In this document: positions 9,484 to 16,826 of the stretch, piece after piece
Layout: each line of letters starts with the position of its first letter
How positions within the stretch are numbered: the stretch's first letter is position 1
Origin: Allochromatium palmeri
Lineage (GTDB): Bacteria; Pseudomonadota; Gammaproteobacteria; Chromatiales; Chromatiaceae
Assembly (NCBI RefSeq): GCF_009720725.1
Contig: NZ_WNKT01000047.1
Location: 1-32,071 of the forward strand
DNA length: 32,071 nt
Direction of reading: 5' to 3'
The notes under the pieces: model-generated
What the model was told of the DNA's origin: nothing
Database searches by the model: none
Seen by the model: the letters and a program-made list of their open reading frames with translations, nothing else
Program-made: the position numbers and the translations under genes

Positions 9484-10433
9484 GACTGATCCGGGGCCTG
9501 CACAATCTGCGCCCCGCCGATCGCGGCTGTGTCGCGACCATCGGCAACTTCGACGGGGTGCATCTGGGGCATCGTGCGGTCTTCCAGCGGTTGCTGGCGC
9601 GCGGGCGTGAGCTGGGACTGCCGGCGACTGTGATTACCTTCGAGCCACAGCCGATGGAGGTCTTTGCGCCCGAGTCGGCGCCGGCGCGTCTGACACGGTT
9701 GCGCGAAAAGCTCGGGGCACTGCGCGCGAGCGGTATCGAGCGGGTGATGCTGCTGGAGTTCGGGCCGCGTCTGGCCGTGATGTCGGCCCCGGAGTTCGTG
9801 CGGCGGCTGCTGATCGAGGGGTTGGGCGTGCGCTTTCTGCTGGTCGGCGATGATTTTCGGTTCGGCCAGGGACGCGCGGGCGATTTTGCCCTGTTGCGGG
9901 ACATGGGTCGCGCGGCTGAAGCGCATGGGGCTGGATTCGCGGTCGAGGATCTGCACACCATCACCCACGGCGCCGAGCGTATCAGCAGCACCCGGGTGCG
10001 CGAGGCACTGGCGCGCGGCGACCTGGAGCAGACGCAGCATCTGCTCGGCCGGCCCTATTGTCTCGAAGGGCGCGTGGTGCATGGCGACAAACGCGGTCGT
10101 GCCATCGGCTTCCCGACCGCCAACATCGCGCTGCATCGGCGCGTCAGTCCGGTGCGCGGAGTCTATGCGGTGCGCGTGCATGGGCTGGGTTCGGAACCCT
10201 GGCCAGGCGTGGCCAATATCGGCACCCGCCCGACGGTCGGCGGGACCAGCGCGCGGCTGGAGGTGCATCTATTCGACTTTGACCAGGTGATCTACGGCCG
10301 GCATCTGGAAGTCGAACTGGTGCTGCGTCTGCGCGACGAGCAGCGTTTCGAGTCGTTCGAGGCGCTCCGGGCGCAGATCCAGCGCGATGCCGGGACGGCG
10401 CGGGCGTTCTTAGGCGCTCAACCCAGTGCCTGA
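9480..10433 (+). CDS. ribF: Bifunctional riboflavin kinase / FAD synthetase
   Basis: RibF phosphorylates riboflavin to FMN and adenylylates FMN to FAD in the cytoplasm. The 317 residues have the standard two-domain form. The N-terminal nucleotidyltransferase has GNFDGVHLGHRAVF near residue 22 and ISSTRVREALARGDL near 170. The C-terminal riboflavin kinase has GDKRGRAIGFPTANI near 203, GVYAVRV near 223 and GVANIGTRPTVGG near 242. Its ATG overlaps the bciB stop (ATGA, 9480-9483), so the two are translationally coupled; BciB is an FAD enzyme, which gives the pairing sense. The gene is usually found beside ileS and lspA in Gammaproteobacteria, so this location is unusual. Only 27 bases separate its stop from the convergent RelE-type gene, and I see no terminator there. 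Confidence 0.96.
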   Translation: MRLIRGLHNLRPADRGCVATIGNFDGVHLGHRAVFQRLLARGRELGLPATVITFEPQPMEVFAPESAPARLTRLREKLGALRASGIERVMLLEFGPRLAVMSAPEFVRRLLIEGLGVRFLLVGDDFRFGQGRAGDFALLRDMGRAAEAHGAGFAVEDLHTITHGAERISSTRVREALARGDLEQTQHLLGRPYCLEGRVVHGDKRGRAIGFPTANIALHRRVSPVRGVYAVRVHGLGSEPWPGVANIGTRPTVGGTSARLEVHLFDFDQVIYGRHLEVELVLRLRDEQRFESFEALRAQIQRDAGTARAFLGAQPSA

Positions 10434-10460
10434 GTGCTGTCAGGACTCAACGAGCATCAA

Positions 10461-10736
10461 TCAGTATACAGCGTCATGATCACCCACATTCACCGGCACG
10501 ATTCGATCATTTTCGATCAACAGCTCAAGCGTGATGCGATATGACAGGTTGATCGAAACCGAGTGGAGGCCAGCCAAACGGCCTTTGAGCGGATGCAAGC
10601 GCAGCGAGGGATGGAAGGGATTGGCCTCGAGCAACTCCAAGGTTTTCTGGTATTGCTGGCGCAGTTCAGGATGGCGTTTGATGAAGCGTGCGGCGCGCCG
10701 CTCGTACTGCTGAGTGAAAACCAGCCGAAAACTCAT
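10461..10736 (-). CDS. RelE/ParE-superfamily (YafQ-like) toxin
   Basis: The 91-residue product has the compact fold signature of RelE/ParE toxins: an N-terminal strand MSFRLVFTQQYERRAARF, two helices (HPELRQQYQKTLELL), and the strand series HPLKGRLAGLHSVSINLSYRITLELL, ending in NVGDHDAVY. RelE/YafQ members cut mRNA on the ribosome. ParE members inhibit gyrase; the ending GDHDAVY favours the RNase side, but this is not proven. ATG 10736 overlaps the antitoxin stop (ATGA, 10733-10736). A longer open frame upstream is just the antitoxin region read in another frame. Confidence 0.82.
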   Translation of the reverse strand: MSFRLVFTQQYERRAARFIKRHPELRQQYQKTLELLEANPFHPSLRLHPLKGRLAGLHSVSINLSYRITLELLIENDRIVPVNVGDHDAVY

Positions 10737-11002
10737 TCCGCCGGGTCCGGCAGCGAGTCGATACGCCGCATGTGTTCCTCGACCGTACCTTCCGCGAAGC
10801 GCCCGGCCGCCAAGTCCGTTCGACTCTGAGCCAGTGCCGCTTCCAGCTCGCATTCACGCAGGTAGTGGTAATGCTCCAGATCCATGACCACGAAACGATC
10901 CCGGCCACGCACCGAGACCATGGCTTCCGACTGTCCGGCCAAAGCCGCCTCGATCGCGGCAACGCCTTTCGTTTTCAGTTCATTGGCGCTAATGGTGGTC
11001 AC
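10733..11002 (-). CDS. Phd/YefM-family antitoxin
   Basis: The 89-residue protein begins MTTISANELKTKGVAAIEAAL, typical of the Phd/YefM N-terminal DNA-binding and dimer domain. It continues with AMVSVRGRDRFVVMDLEHYHYLRE and a charged C-terminal tail that would wrap the toxin. I choose the GTG at 11002, which has GGAG six bases before it; the longer ORF from 11101 adds residues unlike the family. It precedes and overlaps its toxin by four bases. The pair lies on the same strand as the ferredoxin reductase gene, 122 bases downstream of that gene's end. Confidence 0.82.
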   Translation of the reverse strand: MTTISANELKTKGVAAIEAALAGQSEAMVSVRGRDRFVVMDLEHYHYLRECELEAALAQSRTDLAAGRFAEGTVEEHMRRIDSLPDPAE

Positions 11003-11124
11003 GACGAACTCCAGGGTTGGCAGGTAAGCGCGCGATCCATCATGCGGTCGAGCGTGCGATTGCACAAGATCATGGGCGGCGGAAACTCCAAGCAGGAGCA
11101 TCCAGCCGCGCTCTGCCTATTCGA

Positions 11125-11985
11125 TCAGTCGTAGATCAGCTCCGACCAGCGTCCATCCTCGATCAACGCCTGCTTGAGCTGCTTCCACTCGGCCTCGGAG
11201 CCGGCCTGCTTGGCCATGACCCGATCGAACGCCTGCGTGACCTTGCTCAAGCCCGAGAGGAACACATGCGTATTCGGCTCGCGCATCAGACGCCAGGCCT
11301 CAGCCGCGTGCTCGGTCAAGCCCTGCTCCAGCGCCTGCGAGGAACTCATCAGCGGACGGGTGCCCAGGGCGCGGAAGGCCTGGAAGGTCTTCTCATCATA
11401 GTAGTGCGCCAGATCGCTGGTCTCGTCGTTGGCGTACATCAGATCCAGACCGCTGTGGCCGCCGTAGTAGAGCCGCACCTGACCCTTCCAGTCACCACGA
11501 CGCTCATAGATAAGCTGCGCAAAGCCGCGGAAGGGTGCAATACCCGTACCCGTACCGATCATGAGCAGATTGGCGCGGTTGTCGAGCGGCATGCGGAAAG
11601 GGCTGAGATAGGGACCACTGATGGTGATCCGGTCGCCCGGCTTGGCATCGCACAGATAGTTGGAGGCTACGCCCGGATAGCGTTCGCCACTGATCTCGTC
11701 GAGATAGAAACAGCGCCGCACCAGGATGTCCAGATGCACTCCGCCGCCGACCGGGACGTTGCGCGCATTGGCGATCGAGTAGCGGCGCACGTGCATCGCG
11801 TTGCCGAATGCGTGCGGTCCGGGCACCAGCACGCCGATGCTCTGGCCCTCGACGAACTGAAAAGCCGGGTCGAGCACTTCGAGCGTGATATGACGCACCT
11901 CGTCAGTGCTCTCGGGCGTGATGCGCTGGCTGGCCTTGATGGCCGCCGGCGCGGTGGGGCCGATGTACTTGATGTCTTGACTCAT
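11125..11985 (-). CDS. Ferredoxin-NADP+ reductase-like flavoprotein
   Basis: This is a 286-residue plant-type ferredoxin reductase with an FAD-binding and an NAD(P)-binding domain. It would pass electrons between ferredoxin and NADP(H) in the cytoplasm. Visible motifs are RRYSIAN (67-73, FAD binding), the pyridine nucleotide loop IGTGTGIAPFRGF (143-155), YYGG near 174, and LSGLSKV near 243. The C terminus ends SELIYD, so the terminal aromatic residue common in plant FNR is shifted by one. The ATG at 11985 follows AAGGAGTG. It is the last gene of the rnfB-nifJ-rnfCDGEA unit, 95 bases after the 58-residue ORF. This suggests that it balances ferredoxin against NADPH while Rnf handles NADH. Cofactor preference cannot be read from sequence alone. 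Confidence 0.85.
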   Translation of the reverse strand: MSQDIKYIGPTAPAAIKASQRITPESTDEVRHITLEVLDPAFQFVEGQSIGVLVPGPHAFGNAMHVRRYSIANARNVPVGGGVHLDILVRRCFYLDEISGERYPGVASNYLCDAKPGDRITISGPYLSPFRMPLDNRANLLMIGTGTGIAPFRGFAQLIYERRGDWKGQVRLYYGGHSGLDLMYANDETSDLAHYYDEKTFQAFRALGTRPLMSSSQALEQGLTEHAAEAWRLMREPNTHVFLSGLSKVTQAFDRVMAKQAGSEAEWKQLKQALIEDGRWSELIYD

Positions 11986-12080
11986 CCAGACACTCCTTCA
12001 CTCTGGCGACCGCTGGCTGGCCGCGCGAGGATGTTATTGAATTGATCGAGAGAAACGCGAATCGCGAAAATCTGAGCGCC

Positions 12081-12257
12081 TCAGTCGGCGCTCTTGGAGG
12101 CGCAATGCCCCTTGCCGCACGCGCAGCCACCGCCCGAATCGCGAAAGGGTCCGAGTTGCGGATAGCGCGCCTGAAAGCGCGCATAGAGCTGCTGCACGCC
12201 AACCCAACCGGCGAGCACCAGGAAGACGACCAGGGGCGCAAGCAAAACCTCAGCCAT
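12081..12257 (-). CDS. 58-residue Cys-rich membrane protein linked to rnfA
   Basis: The small ORF encodes a protein with one N-terminal membrane helix (VLLAPLVVFLVLAGWVGVQ, residues 4-22), a basic segment (YARFQARYPQ), and a Gly/Cys tail GGGCACGKGHC with Cys45, Cys47 and Cys52. Its ATG at 12257 lies inside the last codons of rnfA with an eight-base overlap, so it is probably translated with rnfA. The design recalls NqrM (DUF539), a small membrane Cys protein needed to mature the related Na+-NQR complex. I infer an analogous role in inserting an iron-sulfur centre into Rnf, but sequence identity is too short to prove it. Confidence 0.7.
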   Translation of the reverse strand: MAEVLLAPLVVFLVLAGWVGVQQLYARFQARYPQLGPFRDSGGGCACGKGHCASKSAD

Positions 12258-12840
12258 GCCCGCCTCCGAGTCCGGCGAAACCCATGAAGGCCAGCGACAG
12301 CAACCCGGCCAGCATCAGACTCATGGCGGCGCCCTGACTGACGCTCGGCACCTTGGCCAGCGCCAGCTTTTCGCGCAGACCCGCCATCAGCATCAGCGCC
12401 AGGATGAAACCGGCGCCCGCGCCTAGGGCATAGACCAGACTCTGCACGAAATTGTATTCCTTGGTGGTCTGGAACAACGCCAGACCCAGGATGGCGCAGT
12501 TGGTGGTGATGAGCGGCAGAAAGATGCCGAGCGAGCGAAACAGCGTCGGACTGGTTTTCTTGACGAACATCTCGACCAGTTGCACCGCTGAGGCGATTAC
12601 GGCGATGTAGCAGATCAGGCGCAGAAACTCCAACCCGAGCTGGGTCAGCAGCCAGTTGATGCCATAGGCGGCGGCTGAGCTGACCAGCATCACGAACATC
12701 GTCGCCAGCCCCATGTTCCAGGCCGTTTCCTTCTTGGCCGAGACGCCGAGGAAGGGACAGATGCCAAGAAACAGTGCCAGCACAAAGTTGTTGACGATAG
12801 CCGCATTGAGAAAGATCAGCGACAAGGGTTCAGCGTGCAT
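12250..12840 (-). CDS. rnfA: Rnf complex membrane subunit RnfA
   Basis: RnfA is one of the paired integral membrane subunits of the Rnf ferredoxin:NAD+ oxidoreductase; with RnfE it carries a buried iron-sulfur cluster and takes part in coupled ion transport. The 196 residues match the family length. The sequence is almost all hydrophobic helices, with NNFVLALFLGICPFLGVS near residues 12-30 and TTNCAILGLAL near 106-116; these Cys residues are conserved in the family. ATG 12840 gives the classic short N terminus. An upstream start at 12936 would lie in rnfE and is rejected. It overlaps the rnfE end by 11 bases and the next small ORF by eight. Confidence 0.95.
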   Translation of the reverse strand: MHAEPLSLIFLNAAIVNNFVLALFLGICPFLGVSAKKETAWNMGLATMFVMLVSSAAAYGINWLLTQLGLEFLRLICYIAVIASAVQLVEMFVKKTSPTLFRSLGIFLPLITTNCAILGLALFQTTKEYNFVQSLVYALGAGAGFILALMLMAGLREKLALAKVPSVSQGAAMSLMLAGLLSLAFMGFAGLGGGHG

Positions 12841-13492
12841 CGGCGGGTGCTCCCGTGAATTTCGCGGCGCGGCGGACCTTGCTCTCACGCAACCAATTAA
12901 ACAGCAACAGCCAGGCGCCGAGCACAAAGAAGCCACCCGGCGGCAGAATCATCACGATCCAGGGCTGGAAGTCCGGCGAGAACAGCGAGACGCCGAGAAT
13001 GGTGCCATTGCCCAGGATCTCGCGCACCGTACCCAGCGCCAGCAGCGCCAGGGTGAAGCCGGCGCCCATTCCGAGACTGTTGACGAGCGTCGTGTGCAGA
13101 CGCTGCTTGGAGGCATAGGCTTCGGCACGGCCCAGAATCACGCAGTTGGCGACGATGAGCTGGATGAAGGCGCCAAGCGCGGCGTACAGCTCCAGGCTGA
13201 TGGCCTGGATGGCATAGTCGACGATGGTGACGAAGGTGGCGATGATGACGATGTAGCTGGCGATGCGCACCTGTTTGGGGATCCAGTGGCGCAGCAGCGA
13301 CACCAGCAGACTGGAGCAGACCAGCACGAAGGTGGTCGCCAGTCCCATGGCCAGGGCGTTCAGGGTCGTGCTCGTGACCGCCAGCACCGGACAGAGTCCG
13401 AGCAGCATCACGAACACCGGGTTCTCTTCCCACAGACCGCGCAGGAAGGTATCCGGGGTGAGTTTCTCTTGCGGATTGAGCAGTTCAGACAT
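12830..13492 (-). CDS. rnfE: Rnf complex membrane subunit RnfE
   Basis: RnfE is the inverted-topology partner of RnfA in the membrane core of the Rnf complex. The 220 residues are mostly transmembrane helices. Family segments include NPVFVMLLGLCPVLAVTSTT near residue 24 and IQLIVANCVILGRAEAYAS near 110, each with the conserved Cys. The C-terminal PPGGFFVLGAWLLLFNWLRE is followed by a basic cytoplasmic tail. Start ATG 13492 fits the usual MSE-type N terminus. The gene lies 18 bases after rnfG and overlaps rnfA, as expected in a tight operon. Confidence 0.95.
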   Translation of the reverse strand: MSELLNPQEKLTPDTFLRGLWEENPVFVMLLGLCPVLAVTSTTLNALAMGLATTFVLVCSSLLVSLLRHWIPKQVRIASYIVIIATFVTIVDYAIQAISLELYAALGAFIQLIVANCVILGRAEAYASKQRLHTTLVNSLGMGAGFTLALLALGTVREILGNGTILGVSLFSPDFQPWIVMILPPGGFFVLGAWLLLFNWLRESKVRRAAKFTGAPADAR

Positions 13493-13510
13493 GACTCGGG
13501 ATCTCGCGGT

Positions 13511-14203
13511 TCAGGGCGACGGTGGCGAGGCGAGCACGGCCAGATCGCGCTCGATGGCCGGCACCGCGTGTTGTGCGGCGGCATCGGCTGCGCGACCCAT
13601 CGCCTTCGAGGAGATGGTCGCGCCGGTGATGGCGTCGATCTGCCAGGGCTCGCTCTTGGTGCCATGCTTGACGGTGACGATGGCGTTGGCGAGCGCCGTA
13701 CCCTCAGCGTTAAGACGCGCATCGAGCGCCTTGAAGTTGGCGAGGAAGTCCGGGTCGAAGTCGAGCTTGTCGCCGAATCCAGGCGTCTCGTTGGACTGGA
13801 GCACCTTGCTGCCGGTGAGGCAGTCACAGTCGGGATCATAGGCAAACATGACCCTGACCGGCCCGGCATAGCCCGGACCCGAGCCGGTGATGGCCAGACC
13901 CAGGAGCTGACCAGCCGCGTCATAGGCACCATAGATCAGCTCACCGCTCACACCCGCTTCCGCCGGCGCCAGTCCGCCTTCGGGTGTGATGACGAAATCG
14001 CGCTTAGTCACCGCGCCGGGCAGCACGCGGAACACCGCTTTCTCGGTCAGGACACGCTGATTCTCGGCGATGATGGGCAGGGTGAACTGGTAGACCAGCG
14101 CCACCAGCAGCCCGGAGAGCAGCGCGATCCCGCCCAGGGTGCGCAGCATGGCCCAGGCCGGCGTGGTCGCTGGCTGGGGTTGAATCTGTACTTCGGTCGT
14201 CAT
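13511..14203 (-). CDS. rnfG: Rnf complex FMN-binding subunit RnfG
   Basis: RnfG carries a covalently bound FMN on the outer face of the inner membrane and relays electrons within the Rnf complex. The 230 residues have one N-terminal membrane helix (LRTLGGIALLSGLLVALVYQ, residues 20-39) and a periplasmic FMN-binding domain. The flavinylation motif is ITGATISSK near residues 197-205, where the Thr of GAT is the expected attachment site. NETPGFGDKL near residue 135 is also typical. Flavin attachment normally needs ApbE, which is not in the window. It lies 12 bases after rnfD. Confidence 0.95.
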   Translation of the reverse strand: MTTEVQIQPQPATTPAWAMLRTLGGIALLSGLLVALVYQFTLPIIAENQRVLTEKAVFRVLPGAVTKRDFVITPEGGLAPAEAGVSGELIYGAYDAAGQLLGLAITGSGPGYAGPVRVMFAYDPDCDCLTGSKVLQSNETPGFGDKLDFDPDFLANFKALDARLNAEGTALANAIVTVKHGTKSEPWQIDAITGATISSKAMGRAADAAAQHAVPAIERDLAVLASPPSP

Positions 14204-14215
14204 GTCCGCCCTACT

Positions 14216-15244
14216 CTATTTGGAGCCGTAAACGCGCGGCTGGGTCCAGCTCGAAATCAGCGGCCCGAGTGCATTGGCCAGCAGGATGGCATACATGATG
14301 CCCTCGACCAGACCGCCGAACAGCCGGATCACCACCGTCAGCGCGCCGATGAAGAGTCCGTACAGGATCACGCCGCTGGCCGTTACCGGCGAGGCTACCA
14401 TGTCGCTGGCCATGAACCAGGCGCCCAGCATCAGTCCGCCCGAGCAGAGCACGAACCAGGGGCTTGGATAGATGTTCGGATCGAGCAGCCAGAACGGCAG
14501 CGCGACCAGGACCGCGCCGGCCATGACGCTGACCGGAATGCGCCAGTCGAGCATCCGCTGCCAGGCCAGCCACAGGCCGCAGATCAGGATCAGGATCGCC
14601 GAGGTCTCGCCGGCGGAACCGGCGATCATACCGCTGAAGGTATCCATGAGCGGCGTTTCGATGTGCTGGAACTTCTGGATCGCCAGCGGCGTGGCCCCGC
14701 TCCAGCCGTCCAGATTCAGACCCGCGACCCAGTCATCGACCGGAATCGGCTGCATGAAGGGCGGCGTCAGGGTCGAGGGGATGATCTCGGTGAAGCGACC
14801 GGGCGCGAAGGCCGGGGTCCAGGTGGTGATGGCCACCGGAAAGGCCGCCTGCACGAAGGCACGTCCGACCAGGGCCGGATTCATGACGTTGTAGCCCAGC
14901 CCGCCGAACAGCGCCTTGCCCAGCGCCACGCCGACGAAGGCAGCCACGGCGGCCATCCACAACGGGAAGCCGGGCGGCAGGGTCAGTCCCAGCAGCAGAC
15001 CGGTGATGACCACCGACCAGTCCGAGACCGTGTTGCCCCGGCCGCTGACACGGGCGAAGAACGCTTCGGTCAGGATGGCCACGCCCGTGGTGGTCAGGAG
15101 CAGCAGCAGCGCGCTCAGCCCGAACTGCCAGACGGCGAAGGCCGCGATCGGCAGCAGCGCCAGCACCACGGTGCGCATGATCTTGTCGACCGTCACCACC
15201 CGTTTGAGATGGGGCGATGTCCGGATTTCAATGCCTCTAGACAT
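14216..15244 (-). CDS. rnfD: Rnf complex FMN-binding membrane subunit RnfD
   Basis: RnfD is the NqrB-like membrane subunit that binds FMN covalently and forms part of the ion-translocating core. The 342 residues contain about nine to ten hydrophobic helices. The N-terminal SPHLKRVVTVDKIM is typical, as is GYNVMNPALVGRAF near residue 117. The flavinylation motif is DGWSGATPLA near residues 177-186, with the Thr of SGAT as the expected attachment site. The protein ends in LLANALGPLISSWTQPRVYG. It follows rnfC by 34 bases and precedes rnfG by 12. Confidence 0.95.
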   Translation of the reverse strand: MSRGIEIRTSPHLKRVVTVDKIMRTVVLALLPIAAFAVWQFGLSALLLLLTTTGVAILTEAFFARVSGRGNTVSDWSVVITGLLLGLTLPPGFPLWMAAVAAFVGVALGKALFGGLGYNVMNPALVGRAFVQAAFPVAITTWTPAFAPGRFTEIIPSTLTPPFMQPIPVDDWVAGLNLDGWSGATPLAIQKFQHIETPLMDTFSGMIAGSAGETSAILILICGLWLAWQRMLDWRIPVSVMAGAVLVALPFWLLDPNIYPSPWFVLCSGGLMLGAWFMASDMVASPVTASGVILYGLFIGALTVVIRLFGGLVEGIMYAILLANALGPLISSWTQPRVYGSK

Positions 15245-15278
15245 GGTTTGTCATCAGTCTTCAGTAATCAGTGGTTGC

Positions 15279-16727
15279 TCAGTGCGGCCGTTGCTTGGCT
15301 TCATCCCGCTGCTGCGCATCGCGATTGATCGACTTGGCGATGCGAAAATACTGGGTCAGCGGGATATTGGACGGACAGACAAAGGCACAGCAGCCGCACT
15401 CGAAGCATTGATCGAGGTTGTACTGCCCGGCCATGACGTCGTATTCACGCGCCACCGCCAGCTCGCCGAGCATGGAGGGATTGAGCGAGACCGGACAGGC
15501 CTGGAGACACTCGCCGCACTTGATGCAGGGATAGACCTGACGTCGCGCCAGCGCCGGATCTTCCGGCTCCAGCGCCACCACACCCGAGACCGACTTGGTG
15601 ACCGGCACATCGAGCGAGGATACGGCCATACCCATCATGGGACCACCCAGGATCACCTGGCCCAAGGGGCCCTTGAGTCCGACCTGGTCGAGCAGGAAAC
15701 GCACCGGCGTGCCGATCGGCACCAGAAAATTACCGGGATTCTTGACCGCCGGCCCGCTGACCGTGACCACGCGCTCGATCAGGCCGCGCCCCTGCGGCAG
15801 CAGCTCGCCCATCTGGGCCAGGGTGCCGACGTTGAACACCGCGACGCCAACATCCGCCGGCAGTCCGCCCACCGGCACCTCGGTATCGAGCACGGCGCTG
15901 ATGAGCATCTTCTCGGCACCCTGCGGATACTTGGTCTGGACCGCCTCGACCGTGATCGGCAGATGCTTGGGAAGGCGCGCGCGCAGATGGCTCACGGCAT
16001 CGAGCTTGTTGTCCTCGACGCCGATGATGGCCCGCTCGGCGCGTGTGGCCCGCAGCGCGATCTGGATGCCACGGATCAGGGTCTCGGTCTGCTCCAGCAT
16101 GATGCGATGGTCGCAGGTCAGATAGGGCTCGCACTCGCAGCCGTTGACCAGCACCGTATGGATCACCCGCCCGGCCGGCGGCTGCATCTTGACGTGGCTC
16201 GGGAAAGCGCCACCGCCGAGTCCGACCAGACCCGCGTCCTGGACCGCCTGGATGATGTCCTTGACGTTCATGCGTTCCGGCTCGCGCTCCATGTCATAGA
16301 GCACCTGCTGGCTGGCGGCATGGTAGACCTTGAGGAAGATCGCCGGAGTCTTCGGACCATCGGCGGTCGGTGCCAACCCGATGGCGCGGATCACGCCGGT
16401 CGCCGGCGCATGCATGGGCACCGAAACGAAATGATCGGCCACCGCGATCGGCTCGCCGCGCACGACCTCCTGACCGACCTTGACGATCGGTACCGAGGCG
16501 CGGCCCTTGTGCTGCTGCAAGGGAATGACCAGCTCGTCGGCGAAGGGCAGCCGCCGGATCGGCTTGCCGGCCGTCAGCTCCTTGTGCTCGATCGGATAGA
16601 TACCGTGATCGAAGGTTTTGTGGCCATGAAGAAGCCGCGTGAAACCCAGGCCGATCCGCTTCATCAGGTTGGAGTGCCCGGCTTCGGGCGCGTAGTTGGA
16701 ATCCAGTGCCGCTGTATGGTGTTTCAT
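15279..16727 (-). CDS. rnfC: Rnf complex NADH-binding iron-sulfur subunit RnfC
   Basis: RnfC is the peripheral subunit that binds NADH and FMN and carries two [4Fe-4S] clusters. The 482 residues show the N-terminal RnfC barrel region (FDHGIYPIEHKELT near 39), the nucleotide-binding GLVGLGGGAFPSHVK near 147 and VNGCECEPYLTCDHRIM near 171. The C-terminal cluster motifs are CIKCGECLQACP (from Cys401) and CFECGCCAFVCP (from Cys441). I choose ATG 16727; an upstream start at 16916 would run back through the intergenic hairpin into nifJ. The long RnfC tail seen in enterobacteria is absent here. Its separation from rnfB by nifJ is unusual. Confidence 0.95.
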   Translation of the reverse strand: MKHHTAALDSNYAPEAGHSNLMKRIGLGFTRLLHGHKTFDHGIYPIEHKELTAGKPIRRLPFADELVIPLQQHKGRASVPIVKVGQEVVRGEPIAVADHFVSVPMHAPATGVIRAIGLAPTADGPKTPAIFLKVYHAASQQVLYDMEREPERMNVKDIIQAVQDAGLVGLGGGAFPSHVKMQPPAGRVIHTVLVNGCECEPYLTCDHRIMLEQTETLIRGIQIALRATRAERAIIGVEDNKLDAVSHLRARLPKHLPITVEAVQTKYPQGAEKMLISAVLDTEVPVGGLPADVGVAVFNVGTLAQMGELLPQGRGLIERVVTVSGPAVKNPGNFLVPIGTPVRFLLDQVGLKGPLGQVILGGPMMGMAVSSLDVPVTKSVSGVVALEPEDPALARRQVYPCIKCGECLQACPVSLNPSMLGELAVAREYDVMAGQYNLDQCFECGCCAFVCPSNIPLTQYFRIAKSINRDAQQRDEAKQRPH

Positions 16728-16756
16728 CGCTTCACCGCCTGAATAGGGAGGACGTT

Positions 16757-16826
16757 GTAGGATGTGGTGAGCACAGCGAACCGCCTCAGTCGCAACCGAG
16801 GCAGTTCGTTCCTCACCGCTTCCTAC
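16757..16826 (-). other. Long hairpin between nifJ and rnfC
   Basis: Four nested arm pairs face each other: GTAGGA/TCCTAC (16757-16762 with 16821-16826), GGTGAG/CTCACC (16766-16771 with 16812-16817), CGAAC/GTTCG (16777-16781 with 16805-16809 approximately), and GCCTC/GAGGC around a ten-base loop. Small internal loops separate them. The nifJ stop codon (16823-16825) lies in the base of the stem. On the minus strand no T-run follows, so an mRNA-stabilising or processing element between nifJ and rnfC is more likely than a simple terminator. Confidence 0.65.

Noticed and set aside
12713-16742. 871- and 608-codon plus-strand frames opposite the rnf genes
   Set aside because: They span several intact rnf genes and their overlaps. 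The translated sequence is low-complexity and lacks any family feature.
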